The translations under genes and the position numbers were made by a program. A stretch of 64,000 nucleotides of DNA from an uncultured Eubacteriales bacterium (GTDB taxonomy: Bacteria > Bacillota > Clostridia > Oscillospirales > Acutalibacteraceae). Shown here piece after piece: positions 62,049 through 64,000 of this stretch. Position 1 is the first letter of the stretch. Each line of letters opens with the position of its first letter. The DNA lies in NCBI GenBank assembly GCA_910577755.1, contig CAJTNL010000008.1:1-64000 (forward strand), written 5' to 3'. The notes below the pieces were generated by a model that saw only the letters and a list, made by a program, of their open reading frames with translations, made no database searches and was not told where the DNA came from.

Positions 62049-63191
62049 TTACTCAAATTTATCCTTAATTTTTTCAAAAAAGCTTTTTCGTTTTGTATAA
62101 TTTTTATCGCTTGCAGTCGCTTCAAAACTCTGCAATATCTCCTTTTGCTCTTTTGTCAAATTTTTAGGAACCTCTATAGTCACTTTCACAAATTGATCCC
62201 CTCGGCCTCTACCGCCAAGATGATCGATACCCTTACCTCTCAATTTAAAAATATCGCCCGGCTGCGTACCCTCATGAATGGAATAAGTAACATCTCCATC
62301 TAAGGTTGGCACTGTAATTTCAGCGCCTAACGCAACTTGTGTAAAGGTTAGCGGAATCTCACACCAAATATCATTCCCTTTTCTTGTAAAGAGCGCATGA
62401 GGACGTACATGTACCACTAATAACAAATCGCCTGCAGGACCTCCGTTTGCACCTGCATTACCCTGTCTGGAAACCTTAAGTATTTGTTCGTCAGCAATGC
62501 CTGCCGGAACATTAATCTCTAATGTCTTCTTTTTACGTACATGGCCGGAACTACTACACTCTCTACAAGGATGCTCAATAATTTTTCCTTTACCATGGCA
62601 ACGGTCACAGGTACGCGCTGTTTGCACCACACCAAAAGGAGTACGCTGATTGATACGTACCTGTCCGCTACCGCTGCAACTAGAGCATACAGTAACACTG
62701 GTTCCTTTTTTAGCACCAGAACCGGAGCACTCATCACATTCCTCTATGCGCTGATAGGTAATTGTCTGCTTACATCCTTTTGCCGCTTCTTCAAATGAAA
62801 TAGTAATACTAGTCTCGGAGTCTGTACCGCGTCTAGGAGCATTAGGGTTTGCACTTCGTCCGCCAAAGCCACCAAAGCCGCCAAATACACTATTAAAGAT
62901 ATCTCCAAAATCAAAATCTCCTTGAAACGGACTTCCGCCTGCTGCGCCGCCGCCAAAGTTAGGATCAACACCTGCATGACCAAATTGGTCATAGCGGGCA
63001 CGCTTTTCTTTATCTGAGAGTACTTCATATGCCTCATTTACTTCTTTAAAACTTGTTTCTGCCGCCTTATCATTGGGATTCAAATCAGGATGATATTGTT
63101 TCGCCAATTTACGGTAGGCTTTTTTAATTTCATCCTCTGAGGCATTTTTCGGCACACCCATAACCTCATAATAATCCCTTTTATCAGCCAA
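62049..63191 (-). CDS. dnaJ: Chaperone protein DnaJ
   Basis: DnaJ is the Hsp40 co-chaperone that stimulates DnaK. The 380-residue protein has the J domain (KQYHPDLNP with the HPD motif) and a Gly/Phe-rich linker (GGFGGFGGR). The zinc-finger repeats follow (CDECSGSGAKKG, CSSCSGSG, CDRCHGKG, CRECSSSG), then two C-terminal beta domains. I start at TTG 63191, seven bases after AGGAG, giving ADKRDYYEVMG; a GTG three codons earlier overlaps the site. dnaK lies upstream on the same strand with about 240 bases between them. Confidence 0.97.
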   Translation of the reverse strand: MADKRDYYEVMGVPKNASEDEIKKAYRKLAKQYHPDLNPNDKAAETSFKEVNEAYEVLSDKEKRARYDQFGHAGVDPNFGGGAAGGSPFQGDFDFGDIFNSVFGGFGGFGGRSANPNAPRRGTDSETSITISFEEAAKGCKQTITYQRIEECDECSGSGAKKGTSVTVCSSCSGSGQVRINQRTPFGVVQTARTCDRCHGKGKIIEHPCRECSSSGHVRKKKTLEINVPAGIADEQILKVSRQGNAGANGGPAGDLLLVVHVRPHALFTRKGNDIWCEIPLTFTQVALGAEITVPTLDGDVTYSIHEGTQPGDIFKLRGKGIDHLGGRGRGDQFVKVTIEVPKNLTKEQKEILQSFEATASDKNYTKRKSFFEKIKDKFE

Positions 63192-63442
63192 ACTTATCAC
63201 TCCTGCATAACGATTATAAAAAAACTTTCGCTGACTCTAACCAATAACAATCACAAATAATCCTGTTACATACCATATGTCAATATACAAAAATTTGTAC
63301 ATATATTTTGGTTCTCTGTCTGCACAAGATGTATTTTGAACCGTTTAATGAAATACAACTTAATTATCATAGTCGAAAAAACATATAAAGTCAATATTTT
63401 TCATGTAATATCGTCTTTATGATCAAAGTCAGTATATTTCGA

Positions 63443-64000
63443 TTATTTGTTCTCTTCACCTTTTTTATCGTCAACATCTTTAAAGTCTGCATCATAAACC
63501 TGACCTTCTGCATTACCGTTATCTGCCTGTGCAGCATCTGAACCTGTGCCATTACCACCTGCCTGACCACCTTGACTCTGATACAATTTTTCTGAAACCG
63601 CATATACAGCCTTTTGTAAGTCCTCTGTTCCCAGCTTAATGGCATCTACATTACCACCGGTAATCGTTTCCCTTAAAGCCGCAATTTTTTGATTTAAATT
63701 ATCTTTATCCGATTGATCAATCTTATCTCCTGCATCCTTGACTACTTTCTCTGCCGAGAAACATAGATTTTCTGCTTCGTTTTTGGCATCAACTGCCTCA
63801 CGTTGTTTTTTATCTTCAGCAGCAAATTTTTCAGCCTCTTGCACAGCTTTTTCTACGTCCTCTTTACTCATATTCGTACTGGATGAAATGGTGATTTTCT
63901 GCTCTTTACCAGTAGCCATATCCTTTGCCGATACATTTACAATACCGTTAGCATCAATATCAAAGGTAACTTCAATTTGCGGAATACCACGTGGTGCAGG
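63443..64000 (-). CDS. dnaK: Chaperone protein DnaK, C-terminal part
   Basis: The gene runs off the right edge of the window; 185 residues are visible. They start PAPRGIPQIEVTFDIDANGI in the substrate-binding beta domain and continue with VSAKDMATGKEQKITI. A helical lid follows, with a final Gly-rich and acidic tail (GGQAGGNGTGSDAAQ). This matches the usual end of DnaK. Being upstream of dnaJ fits the standard dnaK-dnaJ order. No CIRCE element can be judged because the start is outside. Confidence 0.96.
   Translation of the reverse strand, partial: PAPRGIPQIEVTFDIDANGIVNVSAKDMATGKEQKITISSSTNMSKEDVEKAVQEAEKFAAEDKKQREAVDAKNEAENLCFSAEKVVKDAGDKIDQSDKDNLNQKIAALRETITGGNVDAIKLGTEDLQKAVYAVSEKLYQSQGGQAGGNGTGSDAAQADNGNAEGQVYDADFKDVDDKKGEENK

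Overview
The window is AT-rich chromosomal DNA from a low-GC, endospore-forming Firmicute of the class Clostridia. An Oscillospirales / Ruminococcaceae-like gut lineage is my inference. The evidence is a SpoIID gene, strong AGGAGG-type ribosome binding sites with many TTG and GTG starts, the GGGtGRT / NifU-like gene pair, an ECF folate transporter, an orphan Mrp-type antiporter operon and a DUF6809 protein. No rRNA, tRNA, CRISPR array or prophage was seen.

Layout. 1-3737: the right end of an IS3-family insertion sequence has cut the 3' end of a large secreted SGNH-hydrolase/LamG/InlB-repeat protein gene, which also carries three frameshifts and two in-frame stops. 4050-7268: carbamate kinase and a sodium:amino acid symporter, separated by a gene-poor AT-rich stretch with a long palindrome. 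7453-12196: a riboflavin operon (ribD, ribE, ribBA, ribH) led by an FMN riboswitch and ending with a HAD phosphatase and an ArsC/Spx-like protein. 12260-16208: phosphopantetheinyl transferase, PTS enzyme I and a CNNM/CorC-type transporter. 16514-26173: an operon of eleven genes on the minus strand encoding an Mrp/Mbh-like cation antiporter. It has four antiporter-like large subunits, no redox module, and a previously uncalled 48-residue membrane peptide at its head. 26441-27280: a tetrahydrofolate riboswitch controlling folT. 27358-32676: LytR-CpsA-Psr protein, GAPDH, an unknown membrane protein and citrate synthase. 32919-38809: SpoIID, a metallo-beta-lactamase-fold protein, a MORN-repeat protein and MscS. 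39200-43357: trmL followed by pgk-tpiA-gpmI, which with gapA and fba in the same window gives most of lower glycolysis. 43490-50840: a broken DUF4190 gene, an oligopeptide-binding lipoprotein, a 1188-residue protein that looks like a catalytically dead P1B-type ATPase, and rlmB. 51096-54399: a cluster of DnaA-box-like 9-mers, an OGG1-type glycosylase, fba, and a divergent XRE regulator / DUF6809 pair with an operator-like palindrome. 54575-59317: the GGGtGRT / NifU-like pair and secA. 59472-61508: a compact cluster of five short peptides with near-identical double-glycine leaders, next to a TM2-domain protein and a small membrane protein. 62049-64000: dnaJ and the 3' part of dnaK.

The most novel-looking items are the five-peptide double-glycine cluster (a candidate multi-peptide bacteriocin or signal system), the degenerate P-type ATPase with a very long disordered N-terminus, and the small peptide at the head of the Mrp-like operon. 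Several genes (SGNH protein, XRE regulator, DUF4190 protein) are broken at short homopolymers or TA repeats. True decay, phase variation and sequencing error cannot be told apart from the sequence alone. Starts were re-chosen in many genes from ribosome binding site position and family length, and this is stated in each entry.
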